From Vicia villosa (lineage: Eukaryota > Streptophyta > Magnoliopsida > Fabales > Fabaceae), in assembly GCF_029867415.1 (NCBI RefSeq), contig NW_026705209.1, positions 310,001 to 374,000 of the forward strand: DNA of 64,000 nt, in the 5' to 3' direction. This document shows, one piece after another, positions 10,561 through 23,653 of the stretch (positions within the stretch are counted from its first letter, which is position 1; each line of letters opens with the position of its first letter). The notes under the pieces were generated by a model, which searched no databases, had not been told where the DNA came from, and worked only from the letters and a program-made list of their open reading frames with translations. The translations under genes and the position numbers were made by a program.

Positions 10561-13002
10561 ATATTCATTCTGGCCAATTCTCACTTTGTCTACAATCTTT
10601 GATAGACTTTGATTCATGATTTGTTCATTTTGACCAATTCTCACTTTGTCTATAATCTTTTATAGACTTTCTTTCATGATCCTCGTTATCATTTATCATA
10701 TTTAACGCTATATTGATACAAATACATTGCCAATGTCGACTTTATTTGGTTATCTTAATTTCAGTTCCATTTCATTTCATCAATGACATAATTTATCGAG
10801 ATCTCTTTATTGCATATTTCAAGTACTTGATTAGTTCTTTTGGAACTAAAAATAAATCATGTCAAAGTGTTTTAAAATTTTCATATCCTCACTTGGGTCA
10901 TCTTTAACTTTAGTTTCTTTTCTAGGTAGAGGACTTTTAACATTAAAACCGACTTTCATACTATGCTTCAGGCGCAGTTACAACTCATTTGCAATATTAG
11001 ATTATTCAATGAAGAATCCATTATGAGTGAAATATTGACAGCTGATAATTTATTTTATAAACTTTGCAAATGAATAATATTTGGAACTTTTTACTCATAT
11101 TAGTTTATAAGATGATCAAGACAGCAATTTATTTTAAATTGTTCATTTGAACTTCTGATTTACTCTTTAGATGCACAATCTCTCCCCTAATATTGGAAAA
11201 TTTAATTTCTTAATTAATAGTCAGCCTACTGGGCTGCAATCAAGTATCCAATTGTTTGCTCAAATTATATCTCAAAATTCGGATTTATCTGAAATATATT
11301 TTTCCAATATTCTTTCAAGATCCGTCTTAGTGTATTATATTGAAGCAATTGAAAACTACACAACACATCCAAAAGTTCACTTAGACGAGAAGTATAAGGT
11401 TATTAACCTAAAATACATTATACATCAAGGAAGGAGAAATGTATCACAATGTGTTGGCATGATGCGGATAAATATCTTAATATTCATGTTTTGCGTGTTT
11501 CAAATATCTAATTTAGATTTTATAATCTCACAAGTATCAACCATATAAATTAACTTTAGACGTCTAAAGAATGGATCTTCAAGTCCATTTTTTTTCATGA
11601 ACATATGCTATAAGATGTTCAATATTAATTTTAATAATTCACGTGATACTTAACTAAAAAAATTCTGAAAAATTCAGATATTGAGATCTTAGTCTGAGAA
11701 AACAATTTCACAAACTGCTGGTTGTGAGTAGATAATAAACATTTGCATCATATTTTAATCGATGCAATAATTAATGTCATCAATAACTCAATTTCTCATA
11801 TTTTTTATTTTCCTTTAGAAACACACAAAATTTATTGGATTAAAGAAACTTCTGGTTCTTCAATACTAGTTTTTCAGTTCATAAACATATTCATGATCTT
11901 TTAGTTGAGAAAACAATTTCACAAACTTCTGGTTGTGAGTAGACAACAAACATATGCATGATCTTTTAGTCGATGCAATAGTTAATATCATAAAATATTT
12001 ATATCATTTGCATGATTGGTGTATTGATTCACAAATACCACCTTACATATGTTATATAAAAACTCAACTTATAAAATTTTAATTTTCTTTATGAACATAC
12101 AAAACTTATTTGATTGAAGAAACTTCAGGGTCTTCAATGCTAATTTTTGCATCATAATACATTCGAGATGACCCAACCGATTTTCCCAACAATACACTTA
12201 AGTGTGATTTATAAACTTCTGGTTTACAATAATACATATATGTATTTTAATTATTCTAAATTGTTTGAATCAACCATATTATTATCTAATAAATAAATCT
12301 TCATAAACCATACATACATATTTTTTATTTGATTTAATTGCTATAAATTAAATCTAAATTTATTTCATAACAATATTACTCAGATCACACACATTTGTTC
12401 AAAAGAACTCTGTGCAATTCAATTTTATTTTATCATAAAAATTAAATAAATTTTATACAAATATAGAAACCACATTATTACTAATTAAGCGTGATAGTCA
12501 ATAAGGAATATGTCAAAGTAATAAGATTGTATTCTTTAATTACTATAAGCTATAATTATATAATATAAATTAAAAATATATATCATTAAAATTGTTGCAC
12601 CAAATGACATTAATTAACCAATATAAAAAATATCTTAAAATATCAAACACATCTTAATATTTGACAAAAGTTTCTTAATTTAGAAATCTAATAGCAGCAA
12701 TAAAATATATATAATATTGACTAATTGATACATAAATATATTAAGTGATATATTATATATAACAAAATTTATTCTAGTAAAATATTTTAACACCAAACAC
12801 ATAGACAATGCCTCAATCATCAAAGACAATAAAAAAAATATTATATAGTCAATCTTTTAAGGAAATATATAAATTTATAATCTCAAACAGAGCACAAATT
12901 ATATTCTAACGATTTTAAGAAGTTTCTAACACAGTCAAATGTTAGAGTAAAAAAATTAGAATAATATACATATTTATAAACAGTAATTTAAAATAAATAT
13001 AA

Positions 13003-13760
13003 TCATCTTTCTGAAATGCGTTAAAATTATTAGTTTATAAATGATGATCTAAGAAAAATATAAGCATCATTTTGGGATGCGTTAAAATTATTTGTTATAA
13101 AAAATGATCTAAAAAAATATAACCATCCTTTTGGGATGCGTTAAAATTATTTGTTATAAACAACTATCTAAAAAATATAACCATCCTTTAGGGTGCGTTA
13201 AACTTATTTGTGTCATTCTTCTCGAATGACAATTATTTTATGAGCATATTACAAATTTTTAGATCAATATAACAAAAAATATTTATGAAATCCTTCTAGA
13301 GTATTCAATATTATTCTTTCAATCTTTCTATTATAGATGCAATCCTTTTGGGATTCGTTAATATCATAGATGCAATCCTTTTGGGATTCGTTAATATTAT
13401 CCTTTAGAGACGTTTTATATAATAAACTCAATATTATCCTTCAGGGATATTTGTTAAGTTCTTCATGAACTATATAACAAAAATTTTGTTTTGTAATCCT
13501 TCAGGGATTATTTGATAAGTTCTTCAGAAACTATATAAAATCTTATTATTATCCTTCAAGGATATTTGACAAGTTCTTCAGAAACTATATAAATAATTTG
13601 TTTTGATGCTTAATAAGTTCTTCCGGAACTATATTAATAATTTGTTTTGCAATCCTTCAAGTATGCTTTAACAAGTTCTTCAAAAACTATATTAATAATT
13701 TGTTTTGCTATCCTTCAGGGATGCTTTAACATTGTTCATGCAAACTATTAGGGATGCATG
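13003..13760 (-). repeat. Two minisatellites in the copia leader
   Basis: From about 13003 to 13210 a ~60-bp unit with 'ttttgggatgcgttaaaatt' repeats three to four times. From about 13430 to 13760 a ~60-65-bp unit with 'atccttcagggat' and 'aagttcttcagaaactata' repeats about six times. Both lie between the 5' LTR and where gag would start. Confidence 0.75.
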
Positions 13761-13896
13761 AAAATCATCACTGATTTTCTTTTTCATTTTCTAATCAATA
13801 TATTTATAAATAACACATAGAAAATATATAAAATATGAAAGAAAAATAAAGTAAATAATAGTACCTTCTAAGTCTCAGAGCTTCGTTCTGATAACG

Positions 13897-14090
13897 TGTT
13901 ATAAAATAAAGAGAAATAAGATAAAAGGGAAGAGAGAAAGATAGAATGATTTTGTATTACTTCATCGGGTGTATATTTTACAATGAGGTTGGTCCTATTT
14001 ATAGGACAACATACGGATAATGTAATAAATACACAATATTATAAATAAGGAATAAGATCCTTGGGAGACAATCATCCAATTATTCATAAC
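13897..14090 (-). repeat. Copia 5' LTR
   Basis: Direct repeat of 8944-9138. The end has decayed from ATAACA to ATAACC. It adjoins the first Helitron's left flank by some 80 bp. Confidence 0.85.
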
Positions 14091-14172
14091 CTTTTAAAAC
14101 TTTTCCATTCTATTTGTCAAAAAGGAGAAAACTTTTTTAAATTAAAATTGTGAAGTTTATTGTTTAGGTCAA

Positions 14173-15090
14173 TCTATAATATAAGAAAATTAATGGTTGT
14201 AGAAAAGTAAAAAATACTCTTATTTCATTTTTTGCCACCACATTTAAATTGCGATTTTTTGTTCTTTGCACCATAAAGTTCTTAATTTAATTATTAAAAT
14301 AATACAACTCTTATATTTTATCAAACTTATCAAATCTCTCTCTATTCTCTATTTTTTTCTCTTTCATCACTTTCTCACTTCTTTCTTCCACAAAAAAAAA
14401 ACTATCTATAATATAAAAAAATTAATGGTTGTGGAAAAGTCAAAAATACCCTTATTTGATTATTTGCCACCACATTAAAATTACGATTTTTTGGTCTTTG
14501 CACCATAATTTTATTATTAAAATATTACAACTCTTATATTTTATCAAACTTATCAAATCTCACTTCATTCTCTATTTTTTTCTCTTTCATCACTTTCTCA
14601 CTTCTTTCTTCCACAAAAAAAAACTATCTATCTATAATATAAGAAAATTAATGGTTGTGGAAAAGTCAAAAATACCCTTATTTGATTTTTTGCCACCACA
14701 TTAAAATTACGATTTTTTGGTCTTTGCACCATAAAGTTATTAAATTAATTATTAAAATAATACAACTCTTATATTTTATCAAACTTATCAAATCTCTCTC
14801 TATTCTCTATTTTTTTTCTCTTTCATCACTTTCTCACTTCTTTCTTCCACAAAAAAAATATCTATAATATAAAAAAATTAATGGTTGTGGAAAAGTCAAA
14901 AATACCCTTATTTGATTTTTTGCCACCACATTAAAATTGCGATTTTTTGGTCTTTGCACCATAAAGTTTTTAATTTTATTATTAAAATAATATAACTCTT
15001 AAATTTTATCAAACTTATCAAATCTCTCTCCATTCTCTATTTTTTTCTCTTTCATCACTTTCTCACTTCTTTCTTCCACAAAAAAAACTA
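14173..15090 (+). repeat. Four tandem copies of the Helitron 5' terminus (~230 bp each)
   Basis: Units start at 14173, 14405, 14631 and 14861. Each begins TCTATAATATAA, includes 'aaaaatacccttatttgatt' and 'tttgccaccacatt', and ends 'cttctttcttccacaaaaa'. Short open frames repeating across the units follow from the repeat and are not genes. Confidence 0.92.
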
Positions 15091-15840
15091 TTATTGATAT
15101 ATATTTTTTTATACGAAAAATGATATTTATGATCGAAATATTTTTTAGTAAAAAATGACATACGGAATAAATTTATTCAAAAAATCTATTATTGATCTAA
15201 AAAATTTATATACGAAAATTTAATATTGATTCAAATATTTTTGTAAATGATACCTAAATAAAAATAATATATGTAATTACGGAAAAAATCTATTATTAAC
15301 GAAAAAAGGTATTTATGATCCAAATATTTTTTATTCAAAAATGATATACAGGAAAAAATCTACTATTGATCTAGATATTTTTATATACAAAATTTACTAT
15401 TGATCTAAATATTTTTGTAAATGATACCTAAACAAAAATGAAGTTTGTATACGGAAAAAAAATTTGTTATTGATCTAAATATTTTTATATACGAAAAATG
15501 TTATTTATGATCCAAATATTTTTTATTCAAAAATGGAATAGGCCAAAATATCTATTATTGATCTAAATATTTTTATATACGAAAATTTAATATTGATTCA
15601 AATAAATGACACCTAAACAAAATTAATATTTGTATACGGAAAAAAATCTATTATTTACGAAAAATAGTATTTATGATCCAAATATTTGTATTCCAAAATG
15701 GTATACGCGAAAATAATCTACTATTGATCTAAATAATTTTATATACGAAATTTACTATTGATCCAAATATTTTTGTAAATGATATCTAAACAAAATGAGG
15801 ACTGTATACGGAATAAAATCTATTATTGGTCTAAATATTT

Positions 15841-17932
15841 GGAGCAAAGAAAATAATTTATTTATTCCAAAAACATTGCAGTACAAAATCCAAAGGATCA
15901 AGGCAATCTAGAGGACTAAGGTTGCAGCTCAACAAAGAGCCTACAAACCATTACAATAATCATTCAATTTCCTATCACATTCAACTCTAGTTTTAATAAT
16001 CTCTATGATACTTTTACTACAAAGCCCATCAACATGGCCATCTTGGAAGATAACTTTATTTATTTGCTGCCAAATATGGTAAACACTTTCAGTGACTGCA
16101 ATTTTTAGCAGTCTAGACCTGTTACTTATGCCTTGAACTTGAGAACAGATCCATTGTAATTCAGTCTGCCAATCTACAGAATCTCTATCAATTCTCATCC
16201 AAACTAACATTTGCTGCCAAACATTCCTTGTTTTTGTGCACTGGAAGAACAGATGTTCACCATTTTCATGAGATCCACAAAAAACACATTTCCCATTGGT
16301 ACTTATATCAATCCTGCTGAGTCTCTCTTTTGTTGGTAGACAATTTTGACATGCCAGCCACGTGGTAAATATAGCTCGAGGCCTAGCTCTATTTGCAAAC
16401 ATCAAGTTTCTCCAATACACCCTAGGTTTCTCACCCCTGAGCCAATTATATATCTTCCTGGTCTCGAATTTACCTGCGTCCCTGAATCCATTCCACACAA
16501 TAGAGTTAAGCACTAGATCCCTGTATTTGAACACAACTTTCAAGATCCAGGAGCTATTGGTTCTGGGATAAAAGGTAACCATATCCTTATCCTTGATGTA
16601 AAATAGATGAACCCATCTAATCCAGAGTATATCCTTCTTTCCACAGATATTTCACAGCATTTTACACATTGTGGCTTCGTTCCAAAAAGAGAGATCAATT
16701 AGATTCATACCTCCTGCAGAGATAGGGTCACACGTGTGTTCCCAAGAGATAAGAGCTTTTCTAGAAATAGTCTCCTTACCTGTCCATAAGAAGCTCCTGC
16801 ATAGGCCCTCAATGTGATGAATGATTTTCTTGGGGAGAGGGAAGATTTGCATCCAGAAGTTTGCAATGGCAAACATAACACTTCTAATTAATTAGAGCCT
16901 TCCTGCATAAGAGAGGAGTCTAGGGCTCCAATGGTTTAGTCTTATCACCATTCTATCAATCAGAGTCTGGCACATGTTAATTGTCAACTTCTTGCTTGCT
17001 AATGGCACACCTAAGTATTTAAAAGGCATAGAACCAACCACAAAGCCAATTTCTTGTTGAATCAGATTCTGCTCCTCTAGATTTCCTCCCCCAAAATATA
17101 CTTTACTTTTGGAGGGACTAGCATATAGGCCTGTAGCAGCAGAGAATTCCCTGAACTTAGTCATCAGCAGCTTCACAGAGATGAGATCACCCTTCACAAA
17201 CAGCAGCAAGTCATCAGCAAAATAGAGATTTGTAATTCTGAGTTTATCACAGTTGGGGTGGAATTTGAAGGCAGGGTTAAGATTCAGGGTCTGCAGTACT
17301 CTATGTAGATACTCCATAACAAGCACAAACAACAAGGGAGATATGGGATCTCTTTGCCTCAGCCCCCTCTTTGCTTGCAGGATTCTAGATGGACTGCCAT
17401 TGATTGAGAACCTATATGAGACAGTCCTAACACAAGCCATAATCCAGTTAACAAACAAATGGGGAAAACCAAGTTCAATCATAATGTGTTGCAAGGCATC
17501 CCAGTCCACAGTGTCATATGCCTTCTGGATGTCCATCTGGATCATGCACCTAGGAGACAAATTCTTTCTATTGTAGCCTCTAACCAATTCTTGTGCCAGC
17601 ATAATGTTGTCATGGATAACTTTGCCAGGGATAAAAGCTGACTGGCTATCATCAACCACAATGTCAATAATCATTCCCAATCTTGCAGTGAGGATTTTTG
17701 AAATCACCTTGTATATTGTAGTACAGCAGGATATAGGCCTCATATCTTTCACAGTTTTTGCCTCAGATGACTTAGGTATCAAAGTAATAAGAGAACAGTT
17801 AACTGCCTTATGCATCTTGCTAGTTCTAAAGAATTCTTGCACAGGGTTTATAAGGAGTTGTGCTTTCTCTCTAGCCAACAACTCCCCCTCCTAATTGCAG
17901 TGATGTCTATCCCTTTACGTTCAGAAGACTTT
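15841..17932 (-). mobile_element. 5'-truncated LINE (L1 type) inserted in Helitron 1
   Basis: The element is bounded by a 12-bp direct repeat GTCTAAATATTT (15829-15840 and 17933-17944). Removing the element and one repeat restores the Helitron unit consensus, which confirms the boundaries. On the minus strand it holds the reverse transcriptase and the downstream zinc-knuckle-like domain. The endonuclease and 5' part are missing, as is usual for truncated LINE copies. The 3' end (15841, 'ggagcaaagaaaataat' on +) shows no clear poly(A). Confidence 0.9.
15941..17881 (-). pseudogene. LINE reverse transcriptase and zf-RVT region, broken
   Basis: The largest piece (16892-17881, about 329 codons) has the reverse transcriptase blocks in order: LITLIPK and RPISCC at the N-terminal side, AFIPGK, DIQKAYDTV, RGLRQRDPISPLLF, then the catalytic FADD within NLYFADDLLLF, and FKYLGVPL. 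A second piece (16652-16876) continues with 'FLWTG' and 'GGMNLIDL' motifs. The third (15941-16582) carries the CxxC-type domain (CVFCGSHENGEHLFFQC) typical of plant L1 zf-RVT tails. The pieces lie in different frames or are separated by stops, and a stop sits just upstream of the first, so this is a dead, 5'-truncated copy. Confidence 0.92.
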
Positions 17933-18862
17933 GTCTAAATATTTTTATACACGAGAAATGGTATTTATAATCAAATATTTTTGATCCAAAAATGGTATAC
18001 GGGAAAAAATCTATTATTGATCTAAATATTTTTTTATACGAAAATTTAATATTGATCCAAATATTTTTGTAAATGATACCTAAATAAAAATAATATTTGT
18101 ATTATTATTTAAATGTTATTTATGATCCAAATATTTTTTATTCAAAATAATGGTATACGGGAAAAAATCTACTATTGATGTAAATAGTTTTATATATGAA
18201 ATTTACTATTGATCCAAATATTTTTGTAAATGATACCTAAACAAAAATTAAGTCTGTATATAGGAAAAAATCTATTATTGACCTAAATATTTTTACATAC
18301 GAGAAATGGTATTTATCATCAAATATTTTTTATCCAAAAATGTTACACGGGAAAAAATATATTATTGATATAAATATTTTAATATACAAAAATTTAATAT
18401 TGATCCAAATATTTTTGTAAATGATACCTAAACAAAATTGGAATTTGTATACGGAAGAAAAATCTATTATTTATAAAAATGGTATTTATGACCCAAATAT
18501 TTTTTATTCAAAAATGGTATACGGAAAAAAACTTATTATTGATCTAAATATTTTTATATACGAAATTTACTATTGATTCAAATATTTTTGTAAATGATAC
18601 CTAAACAAAAATGAAGTTTGTATACGAAAAATAATTTATTATTGATCTAAATATTTTTATATACGAGAAATGGTATTTATGATTAAATATTTTTAATCCA
18701 AAAATGGTATACGGAAAAAAAATTTATTATTGATCTAAATAGTTTTATATATGAAATAACCAATTATTTATCTAAATTTTTTTTTAAACATTTTTATTTA
18801 AAATAAATGATGTATCCGAATTCAAGTAATCGAACAGTGCATATGCACGAGTTTGTTACTAG

Positions 18863-19557
18863 TTTTTATTTTTAAAAAGAAAAAACACAAGAAGCAAGCG
18901 AGGAAATTTGAGGATTTACAAACCATTCCACACTGACAAAACTTGTGGACAACAATATTGCCAATTTTTTTTAATCCAACAACTTGAGGTTTAAATTCAC
19001 TTACTGAATCTGCAACGATTACTTTTATGGCTTAGAGTATTTTATTTTAATGAATTTTGGTTTTAAAAAAAAGGTCATGTGATCCGCTATAAATAACATG
19101 CTTAAATAAATGAATGTTCTACACTTTTTAAAGATAACTATATAAACCAGAATACATACAGTTTATATAAATAAAAAATCATACATTATATAAATATCGA
19201 TACTAATTATAAAATTTATAAATAAAAATAGTATTCTTAGAGTCAATAAAATACCATTTAGTTATTATTATAAATAAAATTTTATTTTATAAATTTGTTG
19301 AATAATATCAAACTTATATATTAAATAAATTAAAAAATTAAAATTTTGTTTACCGAGAAAAATTCCATTTTATAAACAATAATACTGTGAGGGTTTAGCT
19401 AAACCTGTTAATATCTCAATGTTGTAATTTATTGAGAGGATAAATTTAATTTTATATAGATATTACATAAATAAAAAGTTTAAGATTATGCTGTTAATTA
19501 ATAAAAATAAGTTATTCGGTTGTGCCATATTTATAATTTAAAATTTAAAATTTAATG
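18863..19557. other. Spacer; left part of segmental duplication copy A
   Basis: About 18985-19170 ('aacttgaggtttaaattcac' to 'taaaccagaatacata') matches 32712-32897 with moderate divergence. 'attgagaggataaa' near 19431 also matches 36360. No coding frame is seen. Confidence 0.65.
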
Positions 19558-20458
19558 TAGGGGTGTTCAAAATCAAACCGACCCAATAAAAATCGCAAAA
19601 TCAAACCAAATTGAAACCGCAAAAAATCGTATTTGATTCGGATGTGTTTGGTGATTTTTTAACAAACCGCGCAGTTCGGTTCAGTTTGCGGTTTGTATTT
19701 TACAAACTGAACCAAACCGCTTTATGTTACAATCCCTCAAACTTCAATTAACTTATACCCAACCCAAACTCAAACCTATTATGTCTTAGCATTACGATTA
19801 CAAATGATTCTCTCTTCCCCACACTTAAGGTTTCAGTTTAAGTCTTCTCAAATCTCTCCTAGCGGTATTACACATTCTTCTCATCTTCTTTTCTAAATAC
19901 ATATCACATATTGTTTTATAGTCTAATCGCATCTTCTTCATTTCTTAAGTTCTTTATTTTTCATCTTATTATTTTTATTCTCCTATTCACTCTTTCAATT
20001 ACGTTTTTAATGTTTCTTTTTTTATCTAATTGCATCTCTTCTGCTCTTTCTTTTTCATCTTCTCTAATATTTCATTTTTTTTCTATTTTATTATAATGTT
20101 TTTGATATTATTTTATGTTACTATTTTATGTTTTTTATTATATTTTTATTTAATATTATTTTTGTATATTAAACAGAAAGTTGTTATCCAAATATGATGA
20201 ATTTTGTTGCTATTTGATAACGTATAAATGAGTGAATACAAAGTTATGTTGTCATCAATATGTGTATGAATGACTCAATAAATTTTTGTAAAAAAAAAAA
20301 CTGAACCAACCGAACCAATCCAAACTGCATTGGTTTGGTTTGGATCAATTTTATTTCTAAAAGTCAACCGAACCAAACCGAACCGCACACTTTTTCTTTT
20401 TATGGTTCGGATGATTTTTTACGTCAAAACCGCTCAAACCGCACTGTAAACACCTCTA
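19558..20458. mobile_element. Non-autonomous hAT-like element
   Basis: The ends are TAGGGGTGTTCA and, inverted, TAGAGGTGTTTAC. Flanking 8-mers ATTTAATG (19550-19557) and GTTTAATG (20459-20466) match at 7 of 8, in keeping with a hAT target duplication. Subterminal regions are rich in 'aaccgaaccaaaccg' and 'cggtttggtttgg' repeats on both sides. The centre is AT-rich and non-coding. Confidence 0.75.
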
Positions 20459-20948
20459 GTTTAATGTGGTAAAACTGCATACCTCGTTTTCTATAGATTC
20501 GAAGTCTTATTAAATATTGATGACAAAAATTGAGAGAAAGGGGAAAAACAAAGAAATTTGGAAGACATGTTTTAGAAAAATACTTATATGGACACAACCA
20601 TAACACATAGATTTACATACAACCAAACATATTTTTTTATTAATTAAAAAATTAAAATAAAATTGTCTCTTTCTCTGTAAAACCAACTACTTCATGATGA
20701 CAATTAAAAACAAAATTAAAATTTAAATAAATTTTAATTTTTTCACTTTTTATTAATTGTTCTTAAAAATATAAATTTAAGTTCATATCCCTGCAAAGAT
20801 TCCTCCATGTTTATTTAATACACGAGCCAGGTTGAAACGGTTTTAAGACAAATCATGTTTTGCTATTGACTTGTAAGGAATAAGGATTATAAAGGATACG
20901 TGTCGTATAGAGCATTAAACTGCTCAATTTCTGTATCTAGTAAACAAA
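20459..20948. other. Spacer; middle part of segmental duplication copy A
   Basis: Parts match 36395-36620, notably 'ggatacgtgtcgtatagagc' (20898-20917) and 'caaaaattgagagaaa'. Copy A is longer by an AT-rich stretch around 20580-20820. The segment ends exactly at the Helitron 2 insertion site. Confidence 0.65.
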
Positions 20949-22727
20949 CTAGTAACAAACCCGTGCATACGCACGGGTTCTGTTCGGTTACGCGAATTTG
21001 GATACATCATTGATTTTAAAAAAAAAATGTTAAAAAAAATTAGATTAATAATTGATTATTTCATATATAAAAATATTTAGATCAATAATATATTTTTTTC
21101 CCGTATACCATTTTTGGATTAAAAATATTTAATCATAAATACCATTTCTCGTATATAAAAATATTTAAATCAATAATAGATTTTTTTTCCGTACAGAATT
21201 CATTTTTGTTTAGGTATCATTCACAAAAATATTTGGATCAATAGTAAATTTCGTATATAAGATTATTTAGATCAATAATAAATTTTTTCCCGTATACCAT
21301 TTTTAAAAAAAAAAATATTTAGATCAATAATATATTTTTCGTATATTAAAATATTTAGATCAATAATATATTTTTTCCTGTATACCATTTTTTATCAAAA
21401 ATATTTGATCATAAATACAATTTCTCGTATATAAAGATATTTAGGTCAATAATAGATTTTTTTCCGTATACAGACTTCATTTTTGTTTAGGTATCATTCA
21501 AAAAATAAGGGTATTTTGGATTTTTCCACAACCATTAATTTTCTTATATTATAGATTGATAGATTTTTTTTGGAAGAAAGAAGTGAGAAAGTGATTAAAG
21601 AGAAAAAAATAGAGAATAGAGAGAGATTTGATAAGTTTGATAAAATATGAAAGTTGTATTATTTTAATAATAAAATTAAGAACTTTATGGTACAAAGACC
21701 AAAAAACCACAATTTTAATGTGGTGGCAAAAAATCAAATAAGGGTATTTTGGACTTTTCCACAACCATTAATTTTCTTATATTATAGATTGATAGATTGA
21801 TAGATTTTTTTTTGGAAGAAAGAAGTGAGAAAGTGATGAAAGAGAAAAAAATAGACAATAGAGAGAGATTTGATAAGTTTGATCGAATATAAGAGTTTTA
21901 TTATTTTAATAATAAAATTAATAACTTTATGGTACAAAGACAAAAAACCACAATTTTAATGTGGTGGCAAAAAATCAAATAAGGATATTTTAGACTTTTC
22001 TACAACCATTAATTTTCTTATACTATAGAATGATAGAATTTTTTTGGAATAAAGAAGTGAGAAAGTGATGAAAGAGAAAAAAAATACAAAGTAGAGAGAT
22101 ATTTGATAAGTTTGATATTATATAAGAGTTGTATTATTTTAATAAAATTAAGAACTTTATGGTACAAAGATCAAAAAACCACAATTTTAATGTGGTGGCA
22201 AATAATAAAATAAGGATATTTTGGACTTTTCCACAACCATTAATTTTCTTATATTATAAATTGATAGATTTTTTTTGGAAGAAAGAAGTGAGAAAGTGAT
22301 GAAAGAGGAAAAAAATAGAGAATAGAGAGAGATTTGATAAGTTTGATAAAATATAAGAGTTGTATTATTTTAATAATAAAATTAAGAACTTTATGGTACA
22401 AAAACCAAAAAACCACAATTTTAATGTGGTGGCAAAAAATCAAATAAGGGTATTTTAGACTTTTCCACAACCATTAACTTTCTTATATTATAGATTGTAA
22501 ATTTTTTTTGGAAGAAAGAAGTGAGAAAGTGATGAAAGAGAAAAAAAATAGAGAATAGAGAGAGATTTGATAAGTTTGATAAAATATAAGAGTTGTATTA
22601 TTTTAATAATAAAATTAAGAACTTTATGGTACAAAGACCAAAAAACCACAATTTTAATGTGGTGGCAAAAAATCAAATAAGGGTATTTTAGACTTTTCCA
22701 CAACCATTAATTTTCTTATATTATAGA
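20949..22727 (-). mobile_element. Non-autonomous Helitron 2
   Basis: On the minus strand the 5' end is A|TCTATAATATAAG (at 22727). The 3' end is a hairpin CCCGTGCGTATGCACGGG then TTTGTTACTAG|T (at 20949). It is 1779 bp and belongs to the same family as Helitron 1, but in opposite orientation. It has five to six iterated 5' terminal units (about 21500-22727) and a short stretch of the 'attgatctaaatattttta' units. The paralogous sequence at 36600-36640 lacks the element and serves as an empty site. Confidence 0.87.
21500..22727 (-). repeat. Five to six tandem copies of the Helitron 5' terminus
   Basis: Units repeat every ~220-240 bp, with 5' ends near 22727, 22494, 22260, 22030, 21780 and 21550. 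In one (near 22260) the TC dinucleotide is mutated ('attataaattga'). Repeated small open frames here reflect the array. Confidence 0.9.
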
Positions 22728-22736
22728 TAACTTGTT

Positions 22737-23653
22737 CGAAAATTTGCGGATTTTTGACCTACATGCCACCCCTTGAAAATTAATTCCTGAAATGCCACCC
22801 CCCAAAATTATATCCCAAAATGCCACCTTTTTAGCACTTTTCAGACTTTTGCAATTTTTTTTTATCCAGCAGGTGGCCGCCGTTTTGAATGGAGGCCTTA
22901 TAAAGCCCTTCATGTGGCCGCCATTTCAAAAGGAGGCCACCTATTATTTTATTTATTTTTTTTCGTTTTTTGTATATTCTTTAAATTTAAATGTTTTTTA
23001 AATTATAGTTAATATTAATAATGATTAAATAATTATAATTTAATTATTTAAATTATTAAAAAAATAAAAAAATAAATTTGTCAATAAAAATTAATTTATT
23101 TAAATACATAAGAGAACCTGTCAATAAAATATTTATATATTTATATTTAAATAATTATAATCTAATTTTTTATGGGTTCTTGTTCTAAACTGTTCAGGAT
23201 CAGCAACCTGTAAAAAAAATTATATAAATATATAAATATATAATATAATTGATGAGAGTATAAAAAAAATTATATAAATATATAAATATTACAGGTTCTC
23301 TTATGTATTTAAATAAATTAATTTTTTATTTTTTTTAATAATATAAATAATTAAATTATAATTATTTAATCATTATTAATATTAACTATAATTTAAAAAA
23401 CATTTAAATTTAAAGAATATACAAAAAACGAAAAAAAAATAAAATAAATAATAGGTGGCCTCCCTTTGAAATGACGGCCACATGAAGGGCTTTATAAGGC
23501 CTCCATTCAAAACGGTGGCCACCTGCTGCATAAAAAAAAAAAACTGCAAAAGTCTGAAAAGTGCCAAAAAGGTGACATTTTAGGATATAATTTGGGGGGG
23601 TGGCATTTCAGGAATTAATTTTCAAAGGGGTGGCATGTAGGTCAAAAATCCCG
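22737..23653. mobile_element. Long foldback (MULE-like) element
   Basis: A 917-bp element consists almost wholly of two inverted arms of ~440 bp. The left arm runs 'ggatttttgacctacatgcc' through 'ggaggccacctattatttta', and the right arm is its complement. The flanks AACTTGTT are identical (22729-22736 and 23654-23661); a ninth base differs (C versus G), so an 8-9-bp target duplication fits Mutator-type or foldback elements. The centre holds a direct repeat of 'ttatataaatatataaatat'. Small frames in the arms are mirror images of each other and not coding. Confidence 0.8.

Larger units (their letters stand above)
8944..14090 (-). mobile_element. Decayed Ty1/copia retrotransposon with short LTRs
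   Basis: Two direct repeats of about 195 bp (8944-9138 and 13897-14090) start TGTTATAAAATAAAG and bound roughly 4.76 kb. On the minus strand a polypurine tract CCAAGGGGGAG directly precedes the LTR at 9138, so the element reads right to left. Pol remnants appear in the expected order: RNase H (9374-9580) nearest the 3' LTR, then reverse transcriptase (9848-10560). The rest (10.6-13.0 kb) carries stops and frameshifts throughout. The leader next to the 5' LTR holds minisatellites. The inner LTR edge at 13896 adjoins a 'cgttatcagaacgaagctctg' minus-strand sequence, probably the primer-binding region. Flanks GTTTT (8939-8943) and CTTTT (14091-14095) may be a worn target duplication. Confidence 0.85.
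14173..18862 (+). mobile_element. Non-autonomous Helitron 1
   Basis: The 5' end is A|TCTATAATATAAG at 14173. The 3' end is a hairpin GTGCATATGCAC followed by GAGTTTGTTACTAG|T at 18862, so it shows the TC...CTAG structure between A and T with a terminal hairpin. The first 0.9 kb is four tandem copies of the 5' terminus. The rest is a long array of degenerate ~170-195-bp units with phrases 'attgatctaaatattttta' and 'gtatacggaaaaaa'. No RepHel domain is present. A LINE is inserted at 15841-17932. Helitron 2 (20949-22727, minus) is the same family, with closely similar 5' and 3' ends. Confidence 0.85.

Noticed and set aside
11171..11548. 125-codon plus-strand frame
   Set aside because: It runs antisense through the decayed copia pol region and shows no domain; AT-rich low stop density explains it.
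14266..14867. Repeated 70-91-codon frames (also 21549-22703, minus)
   Set aside because: They recur once per Helitron 5' unit and reflect the tandem array.
22716..23567. Mirror-image 61-69-codon frames in the foldback arms
   Set aside because: They are the same arm sequence read in both orientations; the arms have no coding constraint visible.
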